Shown piece by piece: positions 21,182-30,726 of a DNA stretch of 64,000 nucleotides. This DNA is from an endosymbiont of Acanthamoeba sp. UWC8 (GTDB lineage Bacteria > Pseudomonadota > Alphaproteobacteria > Rickettsiales > Midichloriaceae): assembly GCF_000730245.1 (NCBI RefSeq), contig NZ_CP004403.1:806001-870000 (forward strand). The letters are read 5' to 3'. Position 1 is the first letter of the stretch, and each line of letters opens with the position of its first letter. The notes beneath the pieces were generated by a model that was not told the origin of the DNA, made no database searches, and worked only from the letters and a program-made list of their open reading frames with translations. A program made the position numbers and the translations under genes.

Positions 21182-22333
21182 TTATTTAGATTTAATATAT
21201 TTATCCCAATAATATCTTATATTTTGCGTAGCTCTACCGAGTATATTTGCTTGCGCTACATCTTCTTTTGCGACTAAATCCGTAGAAAAGAGCACTTGGT
21301 TATTCTCTTCAATTTTAAGTTGAGCAATTATATCTCCCTTTTTAATCGGAGCTTTTATCGGTGAATTATAAACTACCTTAGTAGTTTGTTTATTCTTTTT
21401 ACCGATAATTTTCGGTAATACGACTTCTATATCTTTTGCAGCAACTGCTGCTACATCATTTTGCTTACCGTACCAAACATCGACCACTGTTACTTCTTCA
21501 TTAGCACTAAATAGTTTTTTATTAATAAAGTTACTGAAGCCATAGCTTAGTAGCTTATCAGCTTCCTTTATTCTTTCCTTCTCACTGTTTAAGCCGTTTA
21601 CAACTGCAATTAATCTTCTGCCATCCCGCTTTGCAGACACCACCACACCAAATCCGCCTGCATCGGTATGGCCGGTTTTCAACCCGTCTACCCCTTTCTT
21701 ACCTAATAATGTATTTTTATTATATTGATGAATATTATTATATTTAAATTCGGTTTCTGAAAAATAATTATAATACTCAGGAAAATCTTTAATTGTAGCT
21801 TCCGCAAGAACGGCGATATCTTTTGCTGTTGAGTAATGCTCTGCATGAGGCAAACCTGAAGCATTTTTAAAGTTACTTCTATGCATTCCGATCTGCTTGG
21901 CATGCTCATTCATGCTTTCAGCGAAAGTGCTTTCCTCGCCGTGTATACCTTCCGCCAGTACTTTAGATGCATCATTGCCGGATTGGACAATCACTCCTCT
22001 TAATAAATCTTCAACCCTAACTTTAGAATTCAAATTCACGAACATTTTTGTCCCGCCTGTCCTCCAAGCATTCTCACTCACTAAAAATTCATCGCTAATA
22101 TCAATATTATTTTCTTTTAAGTTACTAAAAACTACATAAGCAGTCATAACCTTAGTCATAGAAGATGGAACCATTCTTTTTTCGCCATTTTTGTCAAACA
22201 AACATGTCCTTGTATTAAAGTCCATCAAATAAGCCTGTTTAGCGCTGGTTTCAAAAGCATAAGCAGTATTATCAGCTAAAATTGTCGAAAAAATAATGAC
22301 AAAATATCGAATATATGTTTTAAGATTAATCAT
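21182..22333 (-). CDS. dacC: D-alanyl-D-alanine carboxypeptidase (PBP5/6 type)
   Basis: This low-molecular-weight penicillin-binding protein trims the terminal D-Ala of peptidoglycan stem peptides. It has a signal peptide (cleavage likely after ADNTAYA) and all three serine-peptidase motifs: SxxK in VPSSMTKVM, SxN in QSGNDAS and KTG in GLKTGHTDAG. After the catalytic domain there is a beta-rich domain of about 100 residues and a C-terminal YYWDKYIKSK tail that could anchor it to the membrane. Which member of the dac family it matches best is not certain. Confidence 0.92.
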   Translation of the reverse strand: MINLKTYIRYFVIIFSTILADNTAYAFETSAKQAYLMDFNTRTCLFDKNGEKRMVPSSMTKVMTAYVVFSNLKENNIDISDEFLVSENAWRTGGTKMFVNLNSKVRVEDLLRGVIVQSGNDASKVLAEGIHGEESTFAESMNEHAKQIGMHRSNFKNASGLPHAEHYSTAKDIAVLAEATIKDFPEYYNYFSETEFKYNNIHQYNKNTLLGKKGVDGLKTGHTDAGGFGVVVSAKRDGRRLIAVVNGLNSEKERIKEADKLLSYGFSNFINKKLFSANEEVTVVDVWYGKQNDVAAVAAKDIEVVLPKIIGKKNKQTTKVVYNSPIKAPIKKGDIIAQLKIEENNQVLFSTDLVAKEDVAQANILGRATQNIRYYWDKYIKSK

Positions 22334-22400
22334 TTCTTAACCTTTAAAGATTACTATCTATAATTAAAGGGATATATTAGCATTTTAAAAGGCGCATGCA

Positions 22401-22955
22401 ATGAAAAGATGTTTTATTTTTATACTACTTCTACTACTAACTCAGGCGAATGCAAATGCTGATGAGCAGGATTTGAACCAAAGGTACGTTTATGTACCTC
22501 AAACAGAACTAAAATTAGTTAAAACTTTTAGTGATTGGGAAGTCTATCACCAAATTTCTAACAGCACTACAAAATGCTATGCATTTGCATCGTCTTATCG
22601 AACAAAAGCATTTGAAGGCGTGAGGGAAGCTCCCTATCTGATTATATCATTTAAAGGGACAAAGCAATATTCTATATCTTTAAACCCCGGGTTTTTAATT
22701 GATAAAAACAATGAAATAATTTTAAAAACCAACAACCGCTCATATCTGCTTAATTCCGCCCTGCCCAACTATGCTTGGACTTATTCAAGCACGCAGGATA
22801 AGGCAATAATAGAAGATATGATTAAGGATGGGCGTAGCTTAAGCGTCAGAAGCTATAATGTTTCGGATGATACTGCTTTAGATTTTTATTCGCTGAAAGG
22901 AATGGCTGAAGCATTAAAATATATGGAAGAAAACTGTTTAATTTTTTATAATTGA
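22401..22955 (+). CDS. Exported invasion-associated locus B (IalB)-like protein
   Basis: The 184-residue protein has a cleavable signal peptide (MKRCFIFILLLLLTQANANA). The mature part shows the IalB pattern: FSDWEVYHQ near residue 44, a nearby cysteine (TKCYAF), and a C-terminal FYSLKGMAEALKYMEENC. In Bartonella, IalB is linked to erythrocyte invasion, but most alphaproteobacterial homologues are uncharacterised periplasmic proteins. So the name gives a family and not a demonstrated role. It diverges from the carboxypeptidase gene. Confidence 0.8.
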   Translation: MKRCFIFILLLLLTQANANADEQDLNQRYVYVPQTELKLVKTFSDWEVYHQISNSTTKCYAFASSYRTKAFEGVREAPYLIISFKGTKQYSISLNPGFLIDKNNEIILKTNNRSYLLNSALPNYAWTYSSTQDKAIIEDMIKDGRSLSVRSYNVSDDTALDFYSLKGMAEALKYMEENCLIFYN

Positions 22956-22988
22956 TTATATCGTTGGATAAAGAAGGGGGAATATATA

Positions 22989-23183
22989 ATGTTTGGTGCT
23001 TTAAAAAGTTTAATAGTTACCATGATGCTGCTTGTGGCGATTGCTTACGGCGCGATAATGAAACTAGATCAAAATGCTATATTAGCTCAAATAAATGCAT
23101 TGGTGGCTAATTTACAAGGTAACTTTAAAGATATAAACCTTGATGAGCTGATCAGAAAATTTAAGCAAAGCACCCCTAAGTGA
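22989..23183 (+). CDS. Small single-pass membrane protein
   Basis: This 64-residue ORF has an AAGGGGG ribosome site about 8 bp upstream and follows the IalB-like gene by 33 bp. Residues 7-23 (SLIVTMMLLVAIAYGAI) form one transmembrane segment. The rest is an amphipathic, Asn/Leu-rich tail. No family is recognised. Its 3' end overlaps the convergent DUF2793 gene by 8 bp. Confidence 0.6.
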   Translation: MFGALKSLIVTMMLLVAIAYGAIMKLDQNAILAQINALVANLQGNFKDINLDELIRKFKQSTPK

Positions 23184-23508
23184 GCTTCTCCCAGTTATTA
23201 CCATTAAATCCGTAAAAGGCTTTTTCCTCATAAACAAAGAAAAATGCCCCTGCTCCCGGTTCTATGAATTGCCACCCATCTCGGTAATATGCTATTTTAT
23301 TCTCCTGCCCGCTCCATTCATCTTTTGCATTTTGCCCGACTATATATAAATAATGTTGTGCTTCTTCCAGTGGCGGTGATGAAAGCTTAATACTCTTTAT
23401 ATATTTATTAAACAGCTTATCCAGTAGTACGAAATTTTCATTAATAACAATTTCTTTTTGAGATTGGTTTTGTGAGAGTTTTAAAAAAGTAGAAGATTTA
23501 TTATCCAT
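23176..23508 (-). CDS. DUF2793-like protein
   Basis: The 110-residue product matches the pattern of DUF2793, a domain found in phage and gene-transfer-agent-related tail or fibre proteins and in alphaproteobacterial genomes. Matching blocks are HYLYIVGQNAKDEWSGQENK, IAYYRDGWQFIEPGAGAFFF and the aromatic C terminus FYGFNGNNWEKL. It has no signal peptide. It stands alone here with no other phage gene nearby, so it is either a domesticated remnant or a free-standing family member. Confidence 0.7.
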   Translation of the reverse strand: MDNKSSTFLKLSQNQSQKEIVINENFVLLDKLFNKYIKSIKLSSPPLEEAQHYLYIVGQNAKDEWSGQENKIAYYRDGWQFIEPGAGAFFFVYEEKAFYGFNGNNWEKLT

Positions 23509-23613
23509 AAATATAATTTTTAGATTGGTTTATCTGAATTATATTTAATAAGCTTTATCCATGGAAGCCCAAATAAAAAATAATTTTTCAACATTTAATA
23601 AGAGGTAACCTCA

Positions 23614-24777
23614 ATGAACCGGCTAAGTTTACAGCTTTTACTTATAATTGCACTCATCAACAGCTGTATCGAACTTGAGATATCTGCACCGAGTTTTCCT
23701 GATATAGCGAAACATTTTGCCGTTCCCGAATATAGAGTAGGGTTAACTATTACTTATAACTTATTTGCTTTTTGCTTAGCTTCATTAGTGTATGGAGCTT
23801 TATCCGATAATTTCGGGCGTAGGCGCATTATGCTGATCGGCAATGCCATCCTTGCAATTGGTGCTGTTGCTTGTGTTTTCGCGCCATCAATAAATTGGCT
23901 ACTTTTGTTTCGCTTTATTCAAGGAACGGGAGCTGCAACTTCCGCAGTTGTTGTTTCAGCTATTATAGCTGATGTATATAATACAAATAAGGCAGCAAAG
24001 CTATATGGTATTATGAATGCAGTATTCACTACTCTCATGGCACTTGCCCCGGTTCTAGGAGGTTTTATTAATCAGGCAGTTGGTTGGCGCGGAAATTATG
24101 CAACAGTCGCATTGATATGTATTATATCATGGATATTATTATTACTTTTTTTACCGGAAACTAAAAAACAAAAAGAATCATTTAACTTAAACGCAACTCT
24201 TAATGATTTTAAAGCAATATTATCAAGCACTGTCTTTATCAGTGCTGCTGCAATTCCAAGCTTGCTCTATGGCTGCTATATAGCATTTGTCGCAATCGCG
24301 CCGTTTCTTTATATGCAAACTTATAAGCTTGATATTCTTACCTATACTATTCATCAGGGTATAATTGTCGCTGCGTTTGCCTTAACCAGTTTTATATCAA
24401 GTAGCATCACAAATATGTTGGGAGTTAAAAAATCAATTTATTTGGGATTATTCTTGATTTTAATTAGCTCAACCATGATACCTGTCATCCCTTCGGAAAA
24501 TTATCTTACTTTAATGATGGCAGTTTTTTGTATAGGCTTTGCTATTCTTTATCCGCTCATCTTTGCTCGCTCAATGGAAATATTTCCGAATAAGAAAGGG
24601 GTGGCTTCTTCACTAATTATTAGTATAAGATATTTATTATGTTCCGCGGTTACTTGGCTGGCAAATTGTTTTTATAACGGAAGTGCCGCAAGCTTTGGAT
24701 TAATAAATTTAGTTTTAAGTATAATTATAGTGTCTTTAACCTCGAACCTAATAAGAAATAAAATTATTTATAATTAA
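23614..24777 (+). CDS. MFS transporter, Bcr/CflA drug-resistance family
   Basis: This inner-membrane efflux protein has 387 residues and about twelve membrane helices. The family motif A-type loop GALSDNFGRRRIMLIG lies after helix 2, and motif C-type RFIQGTGAATSAVV is in helix 4. The N-terminal LEISAPSFPDIAKHF is typical of Bcr/CflA transporters. AGAGGT lies 8 bp before the ATG. Substrates in the family include bicyclomycin, chloramphenicol and others, and the substrate here is unknown. Its end overlaps the convergent pyridoxal kinase gene by 4 bp. Confidence 0.9.
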   Translation: MNRLSLQLLLIIALINSCIELEISAPSFPDIAKHFAVPEYRVGLTITYNLFAFCLASLVYGALSDNFGRRRIMLIGNAILAIGAVACVFAPSINWLLLFRFIQGTGAATSAVVVSAIIADVYNTNKAAKLYGIMNAVFTTLMALAPVLGGFINQAVGWRGNYATVALICIISWILLLLFLPETKKQKESFNLNATLNDFKAILSSTVFISAAAIPSLLYGCYIAFVAIAPFLYMQTYKLDILTYTIHQGIIVAAFALTSFISSSITNMLGVKKSIYLGLFLILISSTMIPVIPSENYLTLMMAVFCIGFAILYPLIFARSMEIFPNKKGVASSLIISIRYLLCSAVTWLANCFYNGSAASFGLINLVLSIIIVSLTSNLIRNKIIYN

Positions 24778-25616
24778 ACTTCTATAGCATCAGGAAGGGT
24801 AGTTTCATTGATGCAAGCATAGTTAGTATTTATAATCTTCAGCTCTCTGCTTTTAGCGGTAAAAGTATTTTTTATCACCTGATCAATAAAATATACGCTA
24901 CGCTTTAAGGATTGTACTGCGCTTTTAGTTGAAAGATAATTACCTAAAAACAACGCGGAGAATAAATCTCCGGTACCGCTGGGAGGAGTATCAAAATTAT
25001 ATTCTACTGTTCTTGTTATATAAGTATGCACTTGATCCGACACAAAGATATATAAACCGCTCTCAGATAACTCTCTCAGATTTAAGCCTGTAATCACTAC
25101 TATCTTTACCCCCCTATTATGAAAATATTCAGCTACATCTTTTAGATCTTTTATAGTTTTTATTTTAATCCCTGAAAGAATCTCAGCTTCAAATTCATTC
25201 GGGGTTATAATATCAGCTTGTAGATTTGCTTTAAAAAATTCTAATACTTCCGGCTTCACATAGCAGCTTGTGTTACCGATTACGGGATCACAAAGATATA
25301 TCAGATGTTTATTTTTGGATTTAAATCTTTCCACTGTTTCAAATACTTCCAGGCATATTTCACGGCTACCCATATACCCCGATAATATAGCTTGGCAGTC
25401 TTTATCTGCACCTATATCTTCTATCCCTCTGATAATGCTTCTAATATGATCTCTGGTAAATATCTCCCCTTGCCATTTTTTATAACCCGTATGGTTGGAA
25501 AATTGCACCGTGTTTATCGGCAGCACTTCATGCCCCATCGATTGCAGAGGGTATACTGCCGCTTTATTGCCTACATAGCCGTATGCCACATGTGATTGAA
25601 TGGAGATGATGCTCAT
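24774..25616 (-). CDS. pdxY: Pyridoxal kinase
   Basis: This ribokinase-fold enzyme phosphorylates pyridoxal to the cofactor pyridoxal 5'-phosphate (salvage). The ATG at 25616 gives MSIISIQSHVAYGYVGNKAA, which matches the family N terminus. A TTG at 25631 adds five unsupported residues. Conserved blocks are CDPVIG, TPNEFEAE and the anion-hole motif PPSGTGDLFSALFLG. The 280-residue length is normal. No de novo pyridoxal phosphate gene is in the window, so salvage from the host is plausible. Confidence 0.93.
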   Translation of the reverse strand: MSIISIQSHVAYGYVGNKAAVYPLQSMGHEVLPINTVQFSNHTGYKKWQGEIFTRDHIRSIIRGIEDIGADKDCQAILSGYMGSREICLEVFETVERFKSKNKHLIYLCDPVIGNTSCYVKPEVLEFFKANLQADIITPNEFEAEILSGIKIKTIKDLKDVAEYFHNRGVKIVVITGLNLRELSESGLYIFVSDQVHTYITRTVEYNFDTPPSGTGDLFSALFLGNYLSTKSAVQSLKRSVYFIDQVIKNTFTAKSRELKIINTNYACINETTLPDAIEV

Positions 25617-25861
25617 TTTAAAAGTAAGCAATTAATTTATAATTTAGAAAGAAAAATATCATATTTATTTAGGTAGTTAAATTAGTAATTATAAATACCC
25701 TGAGCTTTTAAATGATTAATACCCTCTTTTTATCTCTTGTAACTTTATTAAGAGAATTAAAATTGAAAATATTAATAGTAAAAAATTGCTTTTTCTATCA
25801 AAACCTTGTAATTATCACCTTGCAAAATAATAAAAAACTTGCTATATCACTTAGATCTGTT

Positions 25862-25938
<77 letters not shown>

Positions 25939-25962
25939 TGAATATTACTGTAGGAAATAGCC

Positions 25963-27810
25963 TTGCAAGACCGGTATATTAAACACAAAGAAAAGCCTGC
26001 TAAATTTATTACCAAATTTATAATATTAGAAGTAATACTTTTTTTAATCTTAATCACCTGGTATATCAGCAACTTACAATCCATTAATTATTCCATAATA
26101 AAAGATAAATTAACTAATGCCGCTGAAAGCATTGAGGTAAGTTTTACCGATCCTTTTGACAATGCAAGAAGCATTATTTCGTACATTGGAGAATTAATTG
26201 TAAAATTCAATGCTGATGATAACCAAAAAATATTAAATTTATTAGATACATTTCATGAGCAGTCCAGTGTTAGAGAATTAGTTACTTGGAGCGCAATAAC
26301 TTGGAGTGATAATGCTTTTAATATAAGGGTGGATTCCGGGCTCGGCATTATGAAATCACCATATAAAAATATTTCTACCCGACATTTTCTCCCCGATACG
26401 GTTACTCAACCTTGGGAGCTGCGTATAGGATCTTATAAAACGGATATTGTCACGGGAACTAAGGTTATACCATTCGGGATGGGTATAACCAATGAAGTAG
26501 GACAGTACCTGGGAACCATAACTTCAGGATTTGAGCTATTTAAACTTGAACAGCACCTTTCAAATATTGAAATGTATAATAAAAATATCAGTTTTTTTAT
26601 TATTGATAAAGAAGGCAAGGTTATCATCAAGTCAAAGAGCGGCATTATATCCGAGAATTTAAATAACTCTATTAAAAAATTTATTAATTCAAAAAATTAT
26701 AATTACCTTGATATTACAGCAATGCCTTGGTCTAAAGGTGCGGAAAGTATATTTATAAAAAAACTTCGTATTTAAAAAATTTTTATATCGTTGTAGTTTT
26801 CAATGAAATAATCTGGGATGAGTTGCTACTTACCAGCTTTAAAAAACTTTTTATAATCTTTCCCTAATTTTTGCCTATGCATAATAATTCTTATTTTTGT
26901 CAATAAATTTGTAGTTCGACCTGTAATTGAATTGTCGGATGTGGCTGAAAAAATTTCCTCTAATGATCGTTTAGTTGAAATTAATGAATATACAACCACA
27001 GAAATCTCTCTTTTGGCAAATAGTTTAAAAAAGGTGATTTTACAAAAAGCGGAATTAGTTGAAGCTAATGAGAAACTTGAGTTTTTACTTAAAAAACTTG
27101 AGGCAATGAATAAAACTAAATTAGATTTTATCAGAAATATTCAACACGAACTCAGGACTCCCCTAAATCATATCATAGGCGGATGCGATGTACTCGGCTC
27201 GGAATTTGCAGGCCCTATGCTTCCTGAATATTTTGAATATATTCAAATCATTCATCAATCCGGACGGGACTTACTAGGAAAAATTAATAATATTATAGCA
27301 GTAGCGGATTTCGAATCAGGTAATGTCAAACTAAATGAGAGCAAATGTAGTATTAAGGAAATTATAGATAATGCACTTAATGCATTAATACCTAAAATCA
27401 AACAACATAAGCTAAATTTAAAGCTCGATATTCAGCATAATTTACCATATATTTATCTGGATCCTGAAAAGATAAAAATTGTATTATTAAATTTTATTAA
27501 TAATAGTATTATATTTAATAAACCTGATGGGGATATTCTGATTTCTGCCTTACAATCAGTCGCAGGTATCATTATCGAAATTTCCGATACAGGCCAAGGT
27601 ATCCATGAAGATAATTTACATAAAATTACTGAAATGTTTTCTACTACCGGCGATGTGTTAACTAAAGTTAAAAGCGGATTAGGACTAGGGTTGACTATAG
27701 CGCAAAGTATCCTAGATTTACATGATATAAAAATGGAGATTGAAAGCAAAGTTAACCAAGGCACAAAAATAAAAATATTAATTCCTAATATTAGATTAGA
27801 AAAACATTAA
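25963..27810 (+). pseudogene. Sensor histidine kinase broken by two frame changes
   Basis: Bases 25963-26775 encode an N-terminal membrane helix and an extracytoplasmic Cache-like sensor domain (270 residues). Bases 26932-27810 encode a HisKA/HATPase kinase with His in IQHELRTPLNHI, SDTGQGI and GLGLGLTIAQ. The gap reads through in other frames. After the stop at 26773, a different frame gives NFYIVVVFNEIIWDELLLTS up to ~26860. The original frame then resumes with a second membrane helix (CIIILIFVNKFVVRPVIEL, a HAMP-like entry). Two small indels, the first in the A/T run at 26770-26785, therefore split one gene. It starts at a TTG with AGGA upstream, right after tRNA-Pro. Sequencing error is possible. 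Confidence 0.8.
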
Positions 27811-27825
27811 GTAAGGAAATATGCT

Positions 27826-28713
27826 ATGTTTAAAGGGTTATTAACCGCACTTATAACCCCTTTCATAAAGGGGGAGGTGGATTATGAAAGCTTTACAAGA
27901 TTCGTAAGATGGCAGATTAAATCTAAGGTACATGGGTTAGTTGTCCTAGGAAGCACGGGTGAAGGCGCAACTATTGGAGATGAAGAAAGGACGGCACTAA
28001 TTAAGTTATGTCGCAAAGAGATTGATAATAGCGGCACAAAGATACCTTTAATCGCCGCGACCGGAAGTAATTCAACAATTAAAACTTTACAGTATACGGA
28101 GGAAGCAAAAGAGTTAGGCGCAGATGCAGCCCTAATAGTGTGCCCATATTATAACAAACCTTCTCAACAAGGTATGTATGAGCACTATAAATATATAAAC
28201 GATAATACTGATTTACCGATTTTTATTTATAATGTCCCGGGTAGAACAATAGTTAATATTAATAATGAAACAGTTTCGGAATTGGCTGAACTTAGAAACA
28301 TTATAGGCATTAAAGACGCTACCGGTGATCTCGCCAGGCCGCTTAACTTAAAAGCTACGCTTAGTAATACAGATTTTATCCAGCTTTCGGGAGAAGATGC
28401 AACTTCCGCAGTATTTAATTTAAACGGAGGAGTAGGTTGCATTTCAATTATCGGCAATCTTTTCCCGGAAGCTATGTCTCGTATTCAGGATTTAACTTTA
28501 AACGAACAATATCCTCAAGCTGTAAGCGAACTAAAAAAATATCTAAGAATTATAGATTTAATGTATTGTGAAACTAATCCCATACCGGTTAAATATGCTG
28601 CTTTCAGGATGGGGTTGATTTCGACTCCGGAATTAAGACTACCGCTTCTTACACTCACTCATCCTAATTGTATTAAGATTGATAATGAGCTTAAAACCTT
28701 AGGGGTAATTTAA
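27826..28713 (+). CDS. dapA: 4-hydroxy-tetrahydrodipicolinate synthase
   Basis: This enzyme condenses pyruvate with aspartate semialdehyde, the first committed step to diaminopimelate and lysine. The 295-residue product shows GSTGEGATIGDEER, the tyrosine block CPYYNKPSQQGMYEH, IYNVPGRT, and the Schiff-base lysine in IGIKDATGD. TAAGGA lies 11 bp before the ATG. In an intracellular bacterium the likely demand is diaminopimelate for peptidoglycan. Its stop codon overlaps the holB start by one base. Confidence 0.96.
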   Translation: MFKGLLTALITPFIKGEVDYESFTRFVRWQIKSKVHGLVVLGSTGEGATIGDEERTALIKLCRKEIDNSGTKIPLIAATGSNSTIKTLQYTEEAKELGADAALIVCPYYNKPSQQGMYEHYKYINDNTDLPIFIYNVPGRTIVNINNETVSELAELRNIIGIKDATGDLARPLNLKATLSNTDFIQLSGEDATSAVFNLNGGVGCISIIGNLFPEAMSRIQDLTLNEQYPQAVSELKKYLRIIDLMYCETNPIPVKYAAFRMGLISTPELRLPLLTLTHPNCIKIDNELKTLGVI

Positions 28714-29663
28714 TGGTTATAAGCCCGCTTAAAAATAATAAAATTTATGGCCATAAAGAAGCTAAACAGCTTTTCCTGGATTCATTTCAAAATGAAAGAT
28801 TACATCACTCATGGCTGATTACCGGGGAAAAAGGGATAGGTAAAGCAACTCTTACTTACCATTTTGCAAAATTTCTACTTCAGCATCCACTGTATCAACC
28901 GAGCAATCTGGAAATTTCTACCCGAAACTCGGTTGTTAAAAAAATAGAAGGATTAACCCACCCTGACTTAATCATAATTGATGCTGAAATAAAAGACGGA
29001 GAACCTCGTAAACAGCCGACTATTACCATTGAAGAAGTCAGAGGGGTAATACAATTTTTAAGGCTAACCGCAAGTGAATCAAAATATAAGGTTGTAGTTA
29101 TTGACGGCGCGGATTATATGAACATCAGTGCCTCCAATGCTATGCTTAAAATTTTAGAAGAGCCTCCAAAAAATACATTTATTTTTTTAATTGCGAGTTC
29201 AGCATTTAAAATACTCCCTACCATTCGCTCTCGCTGCCTTAACCTGAAGCTTAAACCTTTATCATTTAAAGATTTTAAAACAGCATTAGAGCAAAACTTG
29301 GAAAATATTGATACGCAAGAAGCTGAAGAACTATATAATATCACAAGCGGCAATCTAAAACTTGCGGTTGAAATACATAGCGAGTACGGAATCAAATTTT
29401 TAAAAGAATTGGAACACTCTTTAAATAGTAATTCTATTAATGATATCTTAAAGTTTGTCGAGAATATTAAAACAGGGCAGGAAAACTGGTCTCTAGTAAA
29501 ATTCATGTTACTTAAATCAATAATAAACAAGATTAAATTATCATTAAATGACAGTAACTTAGAAGACAGGCTAAATTATTTCTTTGAATTGCAGAAAAAG
29601 CTGATTGAGGTGGAAACATTCCATCTTGATAAACAACATTTCATCCTTTCAACATTGAGTTAA
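28713..29663 (+). CDS. holB: DNA polymerase III delta' subunit
   Basis: This is a clamp-loader subunit. The 316-residue protein has an AAA+ core with Walker A GEKGIGKATL near residue 30, VVVIDGADYMNISASNAMLKILEEPPKNT (the DnaX/HolB-type motif around residues 128-155), and sensor-like PTIRSRCLNLKLKPL. The SRC motif is conserved in delta'. It is translated from an ATG overlapping the dapA stop and followed 4 bp later by lspA, giving a dapA-holB-lspA operon. Confidence 0.92.
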   Translation: MVISPLKNNKIYGHKEAKQLFLDSFQNERLHHSWLITGEKGIGKATLTYHFAKFLLQHPLYQPSNLEISTRNSVVKKIEGLTHPDLIIIDAEIKDGEPRKQPTITIEEVRGVIQFLRLTASESKYKVVVIDGADYMNISASNAMLKILEEPPKNTFIFLIASSAFKILPTIRSRCLNLKLKPLSFKDFKTALEQNLENIDTQEAEELYNITSGNLKLAVEIHSEYGIKFLKELEHSLNSNSINDILKFVENIKTGQENWSLVKFMLLKSIINKIKLSLNDSNLEDRLNYFFELQKKLIEVETFHLDKQHFILSTLS

Positions 29664-29667
29664 ATAA

Positions 29668-30156
29668 ATGCTAAACGGAAAACTGATAAAATTACTTTTA
29701 ATTATTATTATTGCAGTCGCAATGGATCAAATTACCAAATACCTGGTGCTTAATTTCTTTACTCACCATAATGGGACGCATGCTATAGAGGTAGGATTGT
29801 TCTTAAACATAGTTTTAGTTTGGAATCACGGGATTAGTTTCGGGATGTTTAATGATCTGGAACAAAGTCAAATTATTTTAATTTCGGTTTCTCTTGTTAT
29901 AGTGGCAGGGTTAATCATATGGCTTATAAGATCTGATGATAATAAGGTTTTATTCCCTATTGCCTTAATCATCGGAGGGGCTTTAGGCAATATTATTGAT
30001 AGAATTCAATACGGAGCGGTTGTTGACTTCATAGATTTCTACTTTAAGCAGTATCATTACCCTGCATTTAACCTTGCTGATTCCTTTATTGTAATCGGCG
30101 TTTTAATTTTAATGATACAATCATTTCAGGAAAAAGAACAAAATCGACAGTTGTAA
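29668..30156 (+). CDS. lspA: Lipoprotein signal peptidase (signal peptidase II)
   Basis: This inner-membrane aspartyl protease removes signal peptides from prolipoproteins. Four hydrophobic segments are present in 162 residues. The two catalytic aspartate boxes are intact: GNIIDRIQYGAVVDFID and FNLADSFIVIGV. The N-terminal MDQITKYLVL block is also typical. It is the last gene of dapA-holB-lspA. No clear terminator follows, but a perfect dyad lies 35 bp downstream. Confidence 0.95.
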   Translation: MLNGKLIKLLLIIIIAVAMDQITKYLVLNFFTHHNGTHAIEVGLFLNIVLVWNHGISFGMFNDLEQSQIILISVSLVIVAGLIIWLIRSDDNKVLFPIALIIGGALGNIIDRIQYGAVVDFIDFYFKQYHYPAFNLADSFIVIGVLILMIQSFQEKEQNRQL

Positions 30157-30191
30157 AAAAATTTACTTATTCTATTGCTAGTTGCTTGTTA

Positions 30192-30215
30192 ATAGTTTAA
30201 ATATCTTTAAACTAT
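30192..30215. repeat. 24-bp perfect dyad upstream of an unknown gene
   Basis: ATAGTTTAAA (30192-30201) is the exact reverse complement of TTTAAACTAT (30206-30215), with a 4-bp centre TATC. It lies 30 bp before the ATG at 30245 and is not followed by a T-run. It fits an operator better than a terminator. Confidence 0.55.
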
Positions 30216-30244
30216 GCTTAAATTTCATATTAGGCTTTTATTTC

Positions 30245-30721
30245 ATGTTAAGATTCAAAGATTCCGAAGTGCGTATAGCTTCCGATGCAGCCATTTTATG
30301 GGCACTTTCCAATAATTCTTACTGTTTCGCTTTAGCGGCTATAACAAGCACCTCATGCGGAGTATTAAACGGAATATACGACACACTTTCAAGTAATAGC
30401 GGCAAGCTTGAAATACTATTGAATACAGCAGTCATGAGCGTTACTTGGGGAATTGAAAAAGCTATAAAAGGCGGAGTTATTGATATAATTTTTCCAAAGT
30501 TACCGGGTATGGCCATGGGCTTTTTAGGCGGTAATATACTGGATGCTGCTTATTCTCACATTCATGAGGTTTCCTCAATTAAAGGCAGAGTAATTTTAAC
30601 AACAGCCGGATTAGTAAAAGATTACTTTACATATGAAGAGGATGAAGCCACCCCGGACGAAAAGGATTATGCCGCACCTACTTTAGAATCCGTAGGTTTT
30701 GAATTATACCCCCAATTATAA
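30245..30721 (+). CDS. Unknown protein, possibly membrane-associated
   Basis: The ATG at 30245 gives 158 residues. A TTG at 30182 would place the perfect dyad inside the coding sequence and has no ribosome site, so I prefer the ATG. The sequence has moderately hydrophobic stretches (around CFALAAITSTSCGVLNGIY and PGMAMGFLGGNILDAA) and an acidic C-terminal tail (EEDEATPDEKDY). No family is recognised. It converges on the M32 peptidase with 5 bp between them. Confidence 0.6.
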   Translation: MLRFKDSEVRIASDAAILWALSNNSYCFALAAITSTSCGVLNGIYDTLSSNSGKLEILLNTAVMSVTWGIEKAIKGGVIDIIFPKLPGMAMGFLGGNILDAAYSHIHEVSSIKGRVILTTAGLVKDYFTYEEDEATPDEKDYAAPTLESVGFELYPQL

Positions 30722-30726
30722 AGGCT

